Shown: positions 62,745-64,000 of the stretch, piece by piece
Position numbering within the stretch: position 1 is the stretch's first letter
How the letters are laid out: every line of letters begins with the position of its first letter
NCBI RefSeq assembly: GCF_003253735.1
Contig: NZ_QKYW01000004.1
Coordinates: forward strand, 62,001 to 126,000
DNA from: Pseudomonas sp. URMO17WK12:I2
GTDB lineage: Bacteria > Pseudomonadota > Gammaproteobacteria > Pseudomonadales > Pseudomonadaceae
Reading direction: 5' to 3'
DNA: 64,000 nucleotides
Translations under genes and position numbers: made by a program
The notes under the pieces: model-generated
The model's input: only the letters and a program-made list of their open reading frames with translations
Told to the model about the DNA's origin: nothing
Databases searched by the model: none

Positions 62745-63368
62745 TCAGAGCACGCCGTCACCACGGCGACGGAACCAACCGGTCAAGGACAGGCGGTCGC
62801 GGCTGGCCGGCAGCACTTCGTGGGGAATATCTGCAGACAGGAACACCACCAGCGTGCCGGCCTCGGGCAACACGTCACGCACCTGGCCGTCCGCCAGGTA
62901 AAGGCGCAACTGACCACCGTCCTCGGCGTGCCAGCCGTCATTGAGGTACAGCACAGCCGATACCGCACGGCGGTCATCGTCGCGGAAGCGATCCAGGTGC
63001 TTGAGGTAGAAGCCGCCCGGTGGGTAGAAGGCAAAGTGGCTCTCATAATCCACCAGCCCCAGGTACAGGCTCTGGTTGATGGCCACGCGCAGTTCGTCGA
63101 GCAGCTGCAGGTAGCCGTCGCAGGCCGGCGACTGACCCGCCTCGAGCCACTGGATATGGTCGCTGCGGGTGCCTTCGCGCACCGCTACCGCATGGCCACG
63201 ACCGGTACCGGCAGGCGCCAGGGTGCCCTGGGCGATGCGCTGGCGGCACTCCTCGGCCAGTTCGCGGGTCAGAGACGTCGGGGCGAATTGGGTTTGCAAC
63301 GACCATCCGAATTCGGCAAGGTCATCGATGATGCGGCTCAGCAGCGAATCGGAAATGTCTGTGGTCAT
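62745..63368 (-). CDS. 2-oxoglutarate/Fe(II) oxygenase, PPHD-like prolyl hydroxylase
   Basis: A 207-residue dioxygenase of the P4Hc/EGL-9 type. Iron ligands: YLKHLDRFRDDDRR (His, Asp) and SADIPHEVLPASRDRLSLTG (His, then Arg for 2-oxoglutarate). The central FYPPGGFYLKH and VSAVLYLNDGWHAEDGGQLR match Pseudomonas PPHD, which hydroxylates EF-Tu at a switch-loop Pro and links oxygen to pyocyanin or iron control. I placed the start at 63368 (MTTDISDSLLS); 15 codons upstream are possible. No strong SD. Confidence 0.88.
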   Translation of the reverse strand: MTTDISDSLLSRIIDDLAEFGWSLQTQFAPTSLTRELAEECRQRIAQGTLAPAGTGRGHAVAVREGTRSDHIQWLEAGQSPACDGYLQLLDELRVAINQSLYLGLVDYESHFAFYPPGGFYLKHLDRFRDDDRRAVSAVLYLNDGWHAEDGGQLRLYLADGQVRDVLPEAGTLVVFLSADIPHEVLPASRDRLSLTGWFRRRGDGVL

Positions 63369-63451
63369 GGGCGAGATTCTACCCTGTGTCGCGTACACCT
63401 CGACAAGCTCCACCTGGCTGCCGAAAATAGCCGCCCCAGACAGGAGTTCGT

Positions 63452-64000
63452 ATGCGCGCGTTGTGTTGTTTCTTGCTGTTGCTCCTGAGCCTCCCGGCCA
63501 TCGCCGACACCCATGCCGAGCTGTATGAAAAAGCCGGCTGGCCGCAGCAGCGCGCGCACTTCAGCGATGCCCTGAGCGCGGCCCAGGCGCGCTACAGCAA
63601 GAGCCTGCCACCGGCTGTGTACCAGGCGCTGGTCGACAACAGCAACCGGCGTTTCGCCGCCCGTGCCATGGACGAGCGTGCCGAAAGCAGCCTGCGCGCC
63701 AATCTCCCCGATCCCGGCCCGGCCCTGCGTTTCTTCGAATCACCCCTGGGTCGCAAGATCGTCAGCGCCGAACTGCTCGCCACCCGCCCTGATCAGTTGG
63801 CCAAGTACGCCGACGGCCTGCCGCTCAGCGAAGCCGATGCCACCCGCCGCCTGCTGATCCGCCACCTGGCCCAGGCCCTGCCGGCCAGCGAAGCGGGTGC
63901 GGAGATCAGCCTGGCCCTGGCCGGCGTGGCGGCCGACAGCCTCAGCCAGATGATTCCCGGCCTGCTCGGTGGCGGTACCGCCCAGGGTCTGCTCGACGGC
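63452..64000 (+). CDS. DUF2059-like exported protein, partial
   Basis: 183 codons visible, continuing beyond the window. A signal peptide (1-18, SLPAIA-DT) and the helical pattern AELYEKAGWPQQRAHFSDA fit DUF2059-type periplasmic proteins. It is divergent from the oxygenase gene. CAGGAG precedes the ATG. Confidence 0.75.
   Translation, partial: MRALCCFLLLLLSLPAIADTHAELYEKAGWPQQRAHFSDALSAAQARYSKSLPPAVYQALVDNSNRRFAARAMDERAESSLRANLPDPGPALRFFESPLGRKIVSAELLATRPDQLAKYADGLPLSEADATRRLLIRHLAQALPASEAGAEISLALAGVAADSLSQMIPGLLGGGTAQGLLDG

Overview
The window is a GC-rich chromosomal segment of a Pseudomonas-type gammaproteobacterium. The evidence is the gene content (dgcA/dgcB, gbdR, oscA-sbp-cysTWA, ptsP-rppH, lgt-thyA, an AaaA-like aminopeptidase, carO/carP-type genes), the many REP palindromes of the form GTGGGAGCGGGCCATGCCCGC, and Shine-Dalgarno-led, tightly packed operons. 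I cannot name the species. There is no complete tRNA or rRNA, no transposase, no prophage and no CRISPR array. Layout: (1) 1-1.8 kb, minus strand: the edge of a type III secretion cluster (TPR chaperone-like fragment, an unrecognised 123-residue gene, an FHA/SctD-like ring protein, a 53-residue orphan). (2) 2.2-10.6 kb, plus: the dimethylglycine catabolism operon (divergent M19 dipeptidase-like protein, DUF5943, dgcA, dgcB, a dedicated ETF alpha/beta pair, a small orphan). (3) 11-17.5 kb: gbdR (minus) and, across a 1.27-kb gap carrying a perfect BetI-like palindrome, a quaternary-amine ABC transporter (ATPase, permease, choline-type and betaine-type binding proteins). (4) 17.6-20.5 kb: modABC behind a ModE operator. 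(5) 20.8-27 kb: sulfur supply, with oscA-sbp-cysT-cysW-cysA and a divergent hydrolase plus an odd AAA+ protein. (6) 27-36 kb: Mpo1-like, Crp-like, PhoD-like, folA, GDPD, a DUF2868/GTPase pair, a cupin. (7) 36-46 kb: EamA exporter/LysR, thyA-lgt-tsuP, NRDE protein, ptsP-rppH, HAD phosphatase. (8) 46.4-51 kb: a four-gene, ATGA-coupled phosphorelay. (9) 51-64 kb: ilvA, rpiA, aminopeptidase autotransporter, two carP-like paralogues, a carO-like OB-fold gene under four TTAAG repeats, an FAH-family hydrolase, D-2-hydroxyglutarate dehydrogenase, serA, a prolyl-hydroxylase-like oxygenase and a partial DUF2059 gene. How it works together: regions 2 and 3 take up choline/betaine, sense it through GbdR and demethylate dimethylglycine, passing electrons from DgcAB through a private ETF. 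Regions 4 and 5 are oxyanion uptake (molybdate, sulfate). Region 9 couples serine synthesis to recycling of 2-hydroxyglutarate, and carries a locus resembling the calcium-regulated CarP/CarO genes next to a matching response-regulator box. From memory, genes from folA down to serA follow the order of P. aeruginosa PAO1 PA0350-PA0316, whereas the dgc/gbd genes lie near PA5380-PA5401 there, so this chromosome is rearranged relative to PAO1. Most interesting points: the TTAAG-N6 array upstream of carO, the AAA+ protein lacking both GAFTGA and a DNA-binding domain beside the sulfate genes, the phosphorelay operon, loss of metal or cluster ligands in two dgc-operon proteins, a BetI-like operator by gbdR, paired DnaA boxes in an ordinary intergenic gap, and a 136-bp MITE-like element.
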